DNA from: Rubrivivax sp. | GTDB taxonomy: Bacteria; Pseudomonadota; Gammaproteobacteria; Burkholderiales; Burkholderiaceae_C | Length of the DNA: 64,000 nt | Assembly (NCBI GenBank): GCA_030653385.1 | Contig: JAURZM010000026.1 | Coordinates: forward strand, 124,001 to 188,000 | Direction: 5' to 3' | Shown: piece by piece, positions 17,291 to 24,862 of the stretch | Layout of the letters: every line of letters begins with the position of its first letter | Position numbering within the stretch: position 1 is the stretch's first letter | The notes under the pieces: generated by a model | The model's database searches: none | Told to the model about the DNA's origin: nothing | The model's input: only the letters and a program-made list of their open reading frames with translations | Translations under genes and position numbers: made by a program

Positions 17291-17367
17291 AAATCGTGAG
17301 GAGCATGGACCTGCCAGACCCCGGCAGACCTCCGCAGGCCCCGCCTGCCTCATTTCGAAAGCACGAC

Positions 17368-18309
17368 ATGCTCAGACTCCTCCCGCTTCAATCCGACTCC
17401 ATGGGCCGCTATCTCACCCTCACCCGTCAAACCCAGATCCGCGCTGCGGCCGCCCGCGCTGCCGGCGCCCTCAAGCGGTGGGCCGCAACGGTCGATGCTG
17501 GCGACTTGCTCAGCCACGTAGCAAACGAAGAAGCACCGCTGGAGTGGCTCCAGCGCGTCGAGTCCATGTACGCCGACCAGGCGCAGCAACAGCGCGTGCA
17601 TCGTGACCAGAGCGACGCGGTGCGCAAGTCTGATGCAGCAGGACGCCATCAGCACGACTCCGCGGCGATGGAACTGGCCGGCAGGCTGGAAGAAGACGCA
17701 AGGCACGCCCGCAGTCAGATCGACATGGCCACCCGCACCGCGAAGCAGGTGGAGGAGCTGCTCCGGCGCCAGGGCTTCAGTGCCGACGACGTACAAAAGG
17801 CTGCCGCGCGCACGACGATGGGCCTCGACCAATGGCGCATTCAGGAGGCGCGTGATGCCATCGTGCTGGCCGAGACTCGCGCGGCCGACATGGACCGCAC
17901 GCTGGCCAGTTTGCGGGGGCGCAGCGCCGCCCCTTCGCCGGAACTGGTCGCGGAGCTGGAAGCGATGCGGTGCCGGCACCTCGCGGAAGCGGATCACCAC
18001 CGCGCCCAGCTCGTGGGGCTGGGCGACGAGGTCCGCCGCCTGGAGTCACTGGCCAAGGACCTTCACGTGACCGGGGGCGAGCTCAGCCTGCTGGCCGGCA
18101 CGATCGCGCGGGCTCAGGCGGCTGTGGTAGAGGTTACCCGCCGCCTTGACCTGGTCCTGTCCGAGCGTAGTGAATTGGACGAATTCCTCAGCGACCCCAT
18201 GCGAGACCTAGCGCCCATGTCCGAGGGCCTGCGCACTCGCGTGCTGGAGCTGAGCTTCGCCATGCGCCATGGCCATCGTCAGTCAACCGGTCACCCGCGG
18301 CTGCCATGA
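17368..18309 (+). CDS. Coiled-coil protein of unknown function, divergent from RM gene
   Basis: 313 aa from ATG 17368; ATG 17401 is equally possible. Residues from about 95 to 290 are rich in Glu, Arg, Ala and Leu in heptad-like spacing (ARSQIDMATRTAKQVEELL; VAELEAMRCRHLAEADHHRA), so a long coiled coil is likely. No signal peptide, membrane segment or catalytic motif is visible. Its start faces the MmeI-like gene across 178 bases, and its stop overlaps the next gene's ATG (ATGA). The pairing suggests a regulator or accessory defence protein, but this is a guess. Confidence 0.6.
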   Translation: MLRLLPLQSDSMGRYLTLTRQTQIRAAAARAAGALKRWAATVDAGDLLSHVANEEAPLEWLQRVESMYADQAQQQRVHRDQSDAVRKSDAAGRHQHDSAAMELAGRLEEDARHARSQIDMATRTAKQVEELLRRQGFSADDVQKAAARTTMGLDQWRIQEARDAIVLAETRAADMDRTLASLRGRSAAPSPELVAELEAMRCRHLAEADHHRAQLVGLGDEVRRLESLAKDLHVTGGELSLLAGTIARAQAAVVEVTRRLDLVLSERSELDEFLSDPMRDLAPMSEGLRTRVLELSFAMRHGHRQSTGHPRLP

Positions 18310-18569
18310 CCGCGACACCCCCCAGCCCCAAAGACGCACTGCCGGCGCTGCTGACCCGCCGTGCCACAGCGAAGCTGGTGGGGCTCTCGCCGCGCACCAT
18401 CGGTCGCCTGAGTCATCGCGGCACCTTCCCGGCGCCGGTTCAAGTGCCTGGCCTGAATGGTCGGCGGTATCGCACCAGCGAGGTCGTGGCTTGGGTGGCT
18501 CAGCTTGGCCACAGCGCCCATCCCAGCCTGGTGGCGCCGCGCCCGGGCGGAAATGTGGGCCCTCCGTAG
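18306..18569 (+). CDS. AlpA-like helix-turn-helix protein
   Basis: 87 aa. The region TRRATAKLVGLSPRTIGRLS, then RRYRTSEVVAWVAQL, is the HTH_17/AlpA fold that acts as excisionase or activator in satellites and prophages. Translationally coupled to the coiled-coil gene. Its last residues run into a recombination junction at about 18567, where a KilA-N remnant on the other strand breaks off, so its C-terminus may not be native. Confidence 0.65.
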   Translation: MTATPPSPKDALPALLTRRATAKLVGLSPRTIGRLSHRGTFPAPVQVPGLNGRRYRTSEVVAWVAQLGHSAHPSLVAPRPGGNVGPP

Positions 18570-18814
18570 GTCAGCTCTTTGGCGACGAAGGTGCCACCGG
18601 CTGCGCCCTCCAGGGCAACTACCGGATTCCCGGCAGTTCCAAGCTCGTGGATCAACTCCCGGGTTTGACCGTTTCCAAGCCAGTAGCTGGGTCCGTGCCG
18701 CTTTTCACCGTCAGCGGCGCGGTGCAGGTCGTTCAGGCAGTAGCGGCCCGCTGCATCAGTGCGGATCGCTTCGCCTGCCCAGCGCAATCTTGCGTTGGGC
18801 TCCTGCGTCAACAT
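18567..18814 (-). pseudogene. KilA-N domain protein, truncated
   Basis: From ATG 18814 it reads MLTQEPNARLRW, then a KilA-N-like core (DAAGRYCLNDLHRAADGEKR, GPSYWLGNGQTRELIHEL, GGTFVAKELTYG). KilA-N is a DNA-binding domain of phage antirepressors. The homology stops at the AlpA gene end, so the C-terminal half is missing. Start could be further upstream (ATG at 18919). Confidence 0.6.
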
Positions 18815-18833
18815 GCCGGGCCCAAATTCAATC

Positions 18834-18849
18834 GGCTCAATTTTGAGCC
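18834..18849. promoter_or_regulatory. Palindrome GGCTCAA-TT-TTGAGCC, operator candidate 1
   Basis: Perfect 16-base palindrome just upstream of the KilA-N remnant and facing the Rha gene. The central CTCAATTTTGAG recurs in a second palindrome at 19095-19112, which points to one DNA-binding protein. Confidence 0.5.
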
Positions 18850-18917
18850 AATCACGTACAAGGACGCGCGCAACCGCTGCAAGCCCATTTGCCGCTGCAA
18901 CTCGAAAGCCCGCGACC

Positions 18918-19256
18918 ATGGAACTGAAGCCCGACACCGACCTAAGCCTGTTCATCACCGAGGACGTGGAACGCAAAGAGCTTGTCACCGACTCACGCTC
19001 CGTGGCGCTGCTGTGGAAGAGGCGGCACGACAACGTGCTGCGCGACATCAATTCCATGCTCACAAGTGCAGAGCCCGAGATCCGAGAATTCGTCGCCCTC
19101 AATTTTGAGGGCGTCACCTACAAGGGTCGAAACGGCGAGCAGCGGCCCATGTACCGCATGACCGCCAAGGCAGGCAAGACCGTGCGAAACCTTGGGCGGA
19201 CCTTGTACAAACCATACCCTGACCTCACCCGTCAGCCTCGCGCGCACGCGTGTTAG
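18918..19256 (+). CDS. Rha-family phage regulatory protein, truncated
   Basis: 112 aa. The core TDSRSVALLWKRRHDNVLRD, followed by FEGVTYKGRNGEQRPMYRMT, is the N-terminal half of Rha (pRha) proteins, phage regulators that interfere with infection of some hosts. After MYRMTAKAG the sequence leaves the family pattern (expected: Gly/Phe-rich residues before a conserved helix), so the C-terminal part was lost by frameshift or recombination. The ATG overlaps, in CCATGG, a possible divergent start of the KilA-N gene. Confidence 0.6.
   Translation: MELKPDTDLSLFITEDVERKELVTDSRSVALLWKRRHDNVLRDINSMLTSAEPEIREFVALNFEGVTYKGRNGEQRPMYRMTAKAGKTVRNLGRTLYKPYPDLTRQPRAHAC
19095..19112. promoter_or_regulatory. 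Palindrome GCCCTCAATTTTGAGGGC, operator candidate 2
   Basis: Perfect 18-base palindrome inside the Rha-like gene, sharing CTCAATTTTGAG with the site at 18834-18849, about 260 bases away. Confidence 0.45.
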
Positions 19257-19300
19257 GGGCTCGAAAACTCCCCGGCAATATTCCGTGCGGTGCCGCGCCG

Positions 19301-19340
19301 CTGGTGCCTCCTGGTGCCTCCTGGCGCACTCTGGCGGACC
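19301..19340 (+). repeat. 10-base direct repeats, array 1
   Basis: CTGGTGCCTC, CTGGTGCCTC, CTGGCGCACT, CTGGCGGACC in strict 10-base period. The stretch 19257-19491 has no gene. A related array lies at 22511-22560. Spacing of one helical turn suggests cooperative binding of a replication or packaging protein. Confidence 0.55.
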
Positions 19341-19491
19341 GCTCGGCGCCACACGCAGGTGGGCAACACGCGCGGCAATAGAGGAATTTTGGCCCACCCT
19401 CAGGGCGAAACTTCGGCCCCTGTTGCAGACCTCAAACTTCCCCTCCTGGCGCCCGCAATTTCTTTCGCCATCAGGATGCCGAGAGGGCGCC

Positions 19492-20052
19492 TCAGGGGCT
19501 CAGCCAGCCCAGCGCCAGCGCGGCCAAGTTGGGATCGAAGTCCCCGACGGCTGCGCCCTCGATCAGCAGCGCCACCTGCAGGTCCTGCGCCTTGGCCAGG
19601 GCGGCTGCCAGCTCGGGATGGGCCGGGCCGCGCACTTCCTGCTCATGCGCAAGCGCTTGCAGCGCCGCGGCCGTCAGCCCGGCCGTCTGCGCAAACCGCT
19701 GGAGGGTCGGCAGCACCTTGCTGCCATCTTCCGCAACCAAGGGCACCGCGAAGAACGCCAGCAGCCGCTGGGCAAAGTCTGCGGTACTGCCCTTGGCGCC
19801 TGTGCCGACCACTCGAATCGCCGCATGGCTCCTGTGCGCCGATGGAACCCGGGCAAGGGGCTCGACTGGCTTGCCGCCTTTCGCCCACCCCTGGCGCTTG
19901 GCCGTGATGCCCAGGCCTGGGCGGGTAATGTTCGCCCCCCAGGCCAGCTCGACCTCGGACAGCAGCCACTGGAAGCCGGGGCGTGGATCCCCCTCCCAGC
20001 GCCTGCGGGCCTGAGCCCATTGCTCTGGCGTCAGTCGGCTTCGGCGTGGCAT
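19492..20052 (-). CDS. Putative small-terminase-like DNA-binding protein
   Basis: 186 aa, last gene of the leftward operon. The start MPRRSRLTPEQWAQARRRWE, followed by a helix-turn-helix-like segment (GFQWLLSEVELAWGANITRP), recalls small terminase subunits and satellite TerS proteins; the rest is Ala/Leu-rich and helical. If correct it would redirect a helper phage's packaging to island DNA. The similarity is by pattern only; a plain DNA-binding regulator is also possible. It overlaps the preceding gene by 22 bases. Confidence 0.45.
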   Translation of the reverse strand: MPRRSRLTPEQWAQARRRWEGDPRPGFQWLLSEVELAWGANITRPGLGITAKRQGWAKGGKPVEPLARVPSAHRSHAAIRVVGTGAKGSTADFAQRLLAFFAVPLVAEDGSKVLPTLQRFAQTAGLTAAALQALAHEQEVRGPAHPELAAALAKAQDLQVALLIEGAAVGDFDPNLAALALGWLSP

Positions 20053-20771
20053 GTGGCGGCCCTCCTGTCGACATGTGAGCCGTTGGCCATGAAGTCGAGC
20101 GCCGGCAGCATGTTGAACTCGGCAGCCATTGCGTCCGGCTCGCCCTCGGCGTCGGGGGCCTCTTCACTCAGGCCAGCCTGCGCGCGGCGCTTGGCGCGCG
20201 CGGTCGTTGCCGCGAAGTGGACTGCGGCCATCTGGGCATCTTCGAGCTTGGCTACAAGGTCAGCACCCCCGCGTAAGTCGCGGTCAAACCAGGGGTTGCA
20301 ACGACGGAAGGTGTCGATCGCGCCGCTGGCGGCCAGCACCGCTGCGGCCAGACGCTCGCCATCTGCGGTGCTTGGAAACATCGCGCGCACGGCGGCGACG
20401 TTGACGGCCACCATGCGCCGCGACAACGTCTGCAGGTCGGCGGTGATGCGCGCCGTCAGAAGCGCCTGCACGGCGATGGCCGGGTCGCGGTCCGAGTCCT
20501 CAGTGAACCCGGTCAGGTAGTTCATGCTCGTTCCGTAGGCTTTTGCAGCGGCAATCAGCAGCGCCAGGCGCGGCCGGTGCGCTCTCCCTGCCTCGTGCTC
20601 CGCCAGGAGCTCAGGCGAAACGCCAAGCTCGTGTGCCGCTTCGATAGCGCTCAGGTCAGATACGCGTCGCGCTTCACGTAGCCTGGCGCCGATCAAGGCG
20701 GACTGCTGATCGTCTCGGGCGCGTGCTTCACGATCGCCGTGTTGGGGTGCCTGCATTTGGAGTCCGGACAT
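20031..20771 (-). CDS. XRE-type helix-turn-helix protein with C-terminal extension
   Basis: 246 aa from ATG 20771 (ATG 20756 possible). Residues about 25-80 form a Cro/C1 HTH (GARLREARRVSDLSAIEAAH, ELGVSPELLAEHEAG). The long C-terminal part has no known domain. Its ATG overlaps the upstream gene's stop (ATGA). Function unknown; possibly an operon regulator. Confidence 0.6.
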   Translation of the reverse strand: MSGLQMQAPQHGDREARARDDQQSALIGARLREARRVSDLSAIEAAHELGVSPELLAEHEAGRAHRPRLALLIAAAKAYGTSMNYLTGFTEDSDRDPAIAVQALLTARITADLQTLSRRMVAVNVAAVRAMFPSTADGERLAAAVLAASGAIDTFRRCNPWFDRDLRGGADLVAKLEDAQMAAVHFAATTARAKRRAQAGLSEEAPDAEGEPDAMAAEFNMLPALDFMANGSHVDRRAATCHAEAD

Positions 20772-21553
20772 CAGCGGTTGTTGAAGAGCTGGGTCGGCTC
20801 GCCCCTGCGCGCCCGCGACCAATCGTCAGCATCCAATGCTGTAAGTGACGAAAGTTGTAACTGCACGGCCACGTTCAGCGGCGCGCCGTTGGCCGCCTTG
20901 GGCCCGGTTATGGGGCGACTCATCGACTCGATCACCAGCGGCGCGAAGGTGTGGCCTTCGATGCGCAGGCCAATGAGCTGCGGCGCTTCCGATGGCAAAA
21001 GCGACTTCAGGAAACCCTGCCCTTGGTTGAAGCTCTTGATGGCCGTCACGATGCTGCCGTCGGCTGCGAGCTTCCTCGCCAGCGTCCACCTGGCAAGCTG
21101 GTCAAGGGGCGCCTGCACTTCAGTGGCCGGGTCATCGTAGGCACGGAAGTGCAACGTCAGCGGGATCTTGATCGGCGCCGCGCCCGTGAACACTTGCGTG
21201 CTGTTCAGCTTGGTCATGCCGCTGCGGCCAGCGCCATCCTTGCTGAAGTCGACCACCTCTTGCGCCAGGCGCGCGACCAGGCCCTTGTCGTCGGCTTTGC
21301 CCAGCATCGGTTGGGCGTAGCTTTGGAGCACGCCGGTCTGGAGCATGGCCATGATCGCGGGGATCTTGGACTCAGCGCCGGACTGCTCGAAGGGTGACTG
21401 CCAGTTGGCAGTCAGCTCGATGCTTCCCTCGGTGGTAGGCGCCTGCACCTCAGCGCCAGGTTCCTGGCGGCCCTGAGCGTTCACTGGAAAAATGGAAACG
21501 AGCAGGCTCTTCGAGAGCCCGCCCCACTTGGACGACAAGATTCGGGCAGTCAT
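20771..21553 (-). CDS. Island hypothetical protein, possibly phage-structural
   Basis: 260 aa from ATG 21553. Starts MTARILSSKWGGLSKSLLVS and is rich in beta-prone segments (IPLTLHFRAYDD; RIEGHTFAPLVIES). This style is reminiscent of phage tail or baseplate proteins, but no family is recognised. Coupled by four-base overlaps to both neighbours. No signal peptide. Confidence 0.55.
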   Translation of the reverse strand: MTARILSSKWGGLSKSLLVSIFPVNAQGRQEPGAEVQAPTTEGSIELTANWQSPFEQSGAESKIPAIMAMLQTGVLQSYAQPMLGKADDKGLVARLAQEVVDFSKDGAGRSGMTKLNSTQVFTGAAPIKIPLTLHFRAYDDPATEVQAPLDQLARWTLARKLAADGSIVTAIKSFNQGQGFLKSLLPSEAPQLIGLRIEGHTFAPLVIESMSRPITGPKAANGAPLNVAVQLQLSSLTALDADDWSRARRGEPTQLFNNR

Positions 21554-21984
21554 TGCTCCCATCCTTTCGGACCAAAACCTTCGATGCGCTCGCGTTCGAT
21601 CACCAGCCAGCGCCGGCCCGTCATGCGTGCGGCGCCGGCCGTCAGGTCGAGCGCGGCCACCGCGTCGGTGGTGGCGTGCGCGGGCGCTGCCAGGAAGAGC
21701 CCGAAGTCGCCGGTGGGTAGCTTCATCACCGCGGCCAGCTCCTGGCCATCGGGATCGACGCGCACAGCGACGAATGGGACGTAGCCCAGCGCCACGGCCG
21801 TTGCCGCCACCGCGGTGCAGCCGCCCTGGCGTTCGATTTCGTCGGCCGATCGGGCCGCCAAGTCCTGAGGGCAGCCGGCGGCCAAGAAGGCGTCGGCTGC
21901 GGTGACGTGCACGCTGATCAGGACCGCCGGCAAGTGCTCGGTGATGACCGTGGGCAGGCGCAGATGTGGAGTGGGCTGGCTCAC
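21550..21984 (-). CDS. Island hypothetical protein
   Basis: 144 aa from a GTG at 21984 that overlaps the previous stop (GTGA). Not recognised. Ala-rich, with a central alternating hydrophobic part (VALGYVPFVAVRVDPDG), which suggests a small alpha/beta protein. Its place in the operon before the 260-aa protein is the only functional hint. Confidence 0.55.
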   Translation of the reverse strand: MSQPTPHLRLPTVITEHLPAVLISVHVTAADAFLAAGCPQDLAARSADEIERQGGCTAVAATAVALGYVPFVAVRVDPDGQELAAVMKLPTGDFGLFLAAPAHATTDAVAALDLTAGAARMTGRRWLVIERERIEGFGPKGWEQ

Positions 21985-22226
21985 ACCGGGGCTCCGATCG
22001 AGGTTGCGAAGGATTCAACGGCTGCCAAGTCGCTCAGCTCGCGGGTCATGCCCCAGCGCGAAGCCAGGAACCGCTGGCAGCCATGGGCGGCGTCCAGGTG
22101 GTGCAGGGTCCAGCCCTTCAGCGCAAGGACCGCCTGGAGCGTTTTGAAGGCCTTGTCAGCGGTCGGCAGCACCGCGGGCGGCAACGCTGTGGTGGTGCTG
22201 GGCAGCAGCTCCAATGGGCCGCTCAT
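21981..22226 (-). CDS. Small island hypothetical protein
   Basis: 81 aa starting MSGPLELLPSTTTALPPAVL. Not recognised; the second half (VLALKGWTLHHLDAAHGCQR) looks globular. It overlaps both neighbours by four bases, which supports it as a real gene. Confidence 0.5.
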   Translation of the reverse strand: MSGPLELLPSTTTALPPAVLPTADKAFKTLQAVLALKGWTLHHLDAAHGCQRFLASRWGMTRELSDLAAVESFATSIGAPV

Positions 22227-22516
22227 GGTGTCGGTGCCTTGACCGCGGCCGCAGGCTGTTGAGCTGCCAGCCAGGCCCGGAAGTCGGCGGCGCGAAAGCG
22301 CGGGGTCCCGCCTACCCGAATCAGCGCCGGAAACGTTGGATCAGCGGCCAACTGGCGCCGGAGAGTGCTCTCGCTAAGCCCCGACAGCGCAACGAGAGTG
22401 CCCCAAGTCAGCAGCGCTTCGGGGAGGAAAGCGGCCGTGATGGGTTGCGCGGTGGCCCGGCTTGGTCTTGCTCGGCTCGTTGCCCGGTTGGTTGAGGTGG
22501 CTGTGGTGGTGCTCAC
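22223..22516 (-). CDS. AlpA/HTH_17-like DNA-binding protein
   Basis: 97 aa. LSGLSESTLRRQLAADPTFP, then RFRAADFRAWLAAQQ, fits an AlpA-type winged helix after a basic N-terminal tail. Second such protein of the island. Its start lies within the 10-base repeat array 22511-22560, so it may bind there or be controlled from it. Confidence 0.6.
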   Translation of the reverse strand: MSTTTATSTNRATSRARPSRATAQPITAAFLPEALLTWGTLVALSGLSESTLRRQLAADPTFPALIRVGGTPRFRAADFRAWLAAQQPAAAVKAPTP

Positions 22517-22560
22517 TGGTGCTCGCTGGTGCCTGCTGAAGCTTGCTGGCGCCTACTGTG
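22511..22560 (+). repeat. 10-base direct repeats, array 2 (iteron-like)
   Basis: Five units in exact 10-base register: GCTCACTGGT, GCTCGCTGGT, GCCTGCTGAA, GCTTGCTGGC, GCCTACTGTG. It lies between two genes of the replication operon and shares the CTGGTGCC theme with array 1 at 19301-19340. Iterons next to a primase-helicase are a plausible replication origin. Confidence 0.5.
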
Positions 22561-22569
22561 GGGCGGCCA

Positions 22570-22995
22570 TCAGCGTTGCCGGGCGGCCTTTACCGGCGGC
22601 GGTTCATCTGGCAAAACGATCCGCCAACCCGGCGGGCAGTGGCCCGTCCGCATGAACTGATCCACCGCGGCGTGCCAAGCCAGAACGTCATGAAACGCCG
22701 CCAGGCCGATGAGCGAAATGCACTCTTCGGCGCGTGCCATCACCTTCGAGGTTGGCTTGCCAGTGCGCAGCCCGCCGATGAACAGCCGGCGCTCTGGGAA
22801 ACCGGCCTTGACCGCGAGATCAAGCAGCGCCTCAAACGCGAACCCAGCTCTGCTGGTGGCGATGGTGTGCTCTCCACGCACGGCTGGGCAAAGGCTCATC
22901 ATGCCCAAGGCGACCATGATCTGCGCCGGGGTGCCGGCGGCTTCGCGCTGCGCATTTTTGGCTTCCAGGTTGATGTTGGGCGGCAAGAGGGTCAT
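22570..22995 (-). CDS. Island hypothetical protein
   Basis: 141 aa, beginning MTLLPPNINLEAKNAQREAA. Not recognised. A central Gly/Lys stretch (FIGGLRTGKPTSKVMARAEE) is not a Walker motif. Follows the primase-helicase gene after 52 bases. Confidence 0.5.
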   Translation of the reverse strand: MTLLPPNINLEAKNAQREAAGTPAQIMVALGMMSLCPAVRGEHTIATSRAGFAFEALLDLAVKAGFPERRLFIGGLRTGKPTSKVMARAEECISLIGLAAFHDVLAWHAAVDQFMRTGHCPPGWRIVLPDEPPPVKAARQR

Positions 22996-23047
22996 TGGGT
23001 CTGTTGTTCGGTTGAGCCGCGGTTGCGGCGAGGGGAATGGGCGGGGG

Positions 23048-24862
23048 TCAATCAGCAGCCCGCTGCGACTCGTCGGCCTGTCCAGGGGGCGGATGCACAG
23101 GCGCATGGAACGGAACCACTGCAACTGCGCGGCGCTCTGAAGATGGGCAGTACTGCATTGCGCTGCGGTTGAAGAAGAGCCACAGCTTCTTGTGCTGCAC
23201 GTCACCGTTGCGCTGCTTCTGCAACTCCAGGCAGCCGTCCGGCTTGTCGTCGGGCTCGTCGCCTTCTTCCTTGCGCGCCGACCACACGGTGAAGACGTTG
23301 TCCGCCCCGTCGGTGATCTTGGAGCTGCCGGCGACGTCGAGCTTGCCCGGCGCCTGGCTCTCATCGCGGCCCTTGCGCGGGTGAGCCACCAGGTGCACAT
23401 GGGCACCATGCCGCTTGGCGAAGTCGGCCAGCTTCTGCACGGCGGCCTTCTGGGCCGTCATCGAGCCCGGCCCGTCTTCGGGTACGTCGGTCATCATCAG
23501 ACTGTCGATGACGAAGTGGCGAATCCCGTAGCGGCGGCACGCGTAGGCGAAGACCTCCAGCAGCCTGACCATCGTCGCGCTGCCCATCACGTTGAACAAC
23601 CATGCTCGGTCTTGCAGCCAGACGCCCACGGCGTCGATGTACGCCGGCGTCGGCCGATCCAGGCCCGTGGCCTGCTTCACCATGCGCTTGCCCTGCTGGG
23701 CAGGCGACATCTCGCCGCTGAAGACGCACATCCGCTCGCCCTGCTGCAGCAGGCCCAGCAGCACCTGGTTGAGCATCAGGCTCTTGCCATGACCATTGAA
23801 ACCGGTCCACACCGTCAACTCGCCTGGGCGCGCCTCGAACCAGTCGAAACGCCGGCCGCCCAACATCAGGCAGGGCGTCGTTGATTCGCTGTGGGCCGGG
23901 TAGAACAGCGCCTTCACCTGACCCATGACTTCGGACATGCTGACCAGCTCGGCTGGGTCCATTGGCTTGGCGTCGGAGATGGCGCCGTGAAAGTCCTCGC
24001 CACAGGCTCCGTCTTGCAGCCATTGGTTCGCATCCTTGGCCCCGAACTTGACCACCTTGCAGCGCTCAGGCCCGAGGCGCTGCACGACTTCGGCGGCACC
24101 CCTGCGGCCGACCTCGTCATCGTCGAAGCACACCAAGATCTCGCTGAAGCGCTCCAGGCGTTCCCAGTCGTTTTCTATCCACTGATGATTGCCGGCGCCT
24201 GCGTTCACCGACAGCGCGGGTATGCCTGCCTGGTGCAGCGTCATGGCGTCGATCTCGCCCTCGGTGATGGCCACCCTGCGCTGCTTGGGGTCGATCAGGT
24301 GCCAGCCGTAAAGGCAAGGCTCGGCGCCGGCTTCCTGGCGCATGTCCTTCTTGTCGGTGATGTTGCGCGTCTTCGCATTGATCAACTCACCTTCGCGCAG
24401 GTACGGGAACACGCAGTAGGTCTTGCCGTCGCGCACTTGCTCGCCGATGCGGAAGTCCAATACGGTCTGCTCAGTCAGCCCGCGGCCGAGAAGCCACTCG
24501 CGGGCGCCGGCCTTGGGGGTTGCGCACTGCGGCCGCTGCGGCCGGCGGTACGCCTTCTGCTCACGCACCGGCATCGAAGTGCGGATGCCCAGATAGGCCT
24601 TTGCGTCGACCATGGCCTGGCCAATGGACTGCGCACGGCATGCTGCCCACAGGTCAAGCAAGTCACCCCCTTGATCGGCCGCGAAGTCGCGCCACAGGCC
24701 CCGCTTGGCCCCGGCGATGCGCACCGACAACGACTGCCCTTCCTCGCCCGAGACGCTGCCGGCTTTCCATTCGCCTGCAACGCGTTTGCCCTTGGGCAGC
24801 AGGTGCTCTGCCACCGCGGCCGCACTCTCGGCCAGGCGGGAACTCAGTTCAGCGGCGTTCAT
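23048..24862 (-). CDS. Toprim primase-helicase (gp4/DnaB-like)
   Basis: 604 aa. N-terminal region without clear zinc finger; a Toprim domain at about 195-265 (VAITEGEIDAMTLHQAG, then ILVCFDDDEVG); a RecA-like helicase from about 330 with Walker A GFNGHGKS, GEMSP and a Walker B-like IDSLMMTD. This is the layout of T7 gp4-type proteins that unwind and prime DNA during replication of phages and satellites. It overlaps the replication protein gene by four bases. Identification as a replicative helicase is firm; whether it primes is less sure. Confidence 0.85.
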   Translation of the reverse strand: MNAAELSSRLAESAAAVAEHLLPKGKRVAGEWKAGSVSGEEGQSLSVRIAGAKRGLWRDFAADQGGDLLDLWAACRAQSIGQAMVDAKAYLGIRTSMPVREQKAYRRPQRPQCATPKAGAREWLLGRGLTEQTVLDFRIGEQVRDGKTYCVFPYLREGELINAKTRNITDKKDMRQEAGAEPCLYGWHLIDPKQRRVAITEGEIDAMTLHQAGIPALSVNAGAGNHQWIENDWERLERFSEILVCFDDDEVGRRGAAEVVQRLGPERCKVVKFGAKDANQWLQDGACGEDFHGAISDAKPMDPAELVSMSEVMGQVKALFYPAHSESTTPCLMLGGRRFDWFEARPGELTVWTGFNGHGKSLMLNQVLLGLLQQGERMCVFSGEMSPAQQGKRMVKQATGLDRPTPAYIDAVGVWLQDRAWLFNVMGSATMVRLLEVFAYACRRYGIRHFVIDSLMMTDVPEDGPGSMTAQKAAVQKLADFAKRHGAHVHLVAHPRKGRDESQAPGKLDVAGSSKITDGADNVFTVWSARKEEGDEPDDKPDGCLELQKQRNGDVQHKKLWLFFNRSAMQYCPSSERRAVAVVPFHAPVHPPPGQADESQRAAD

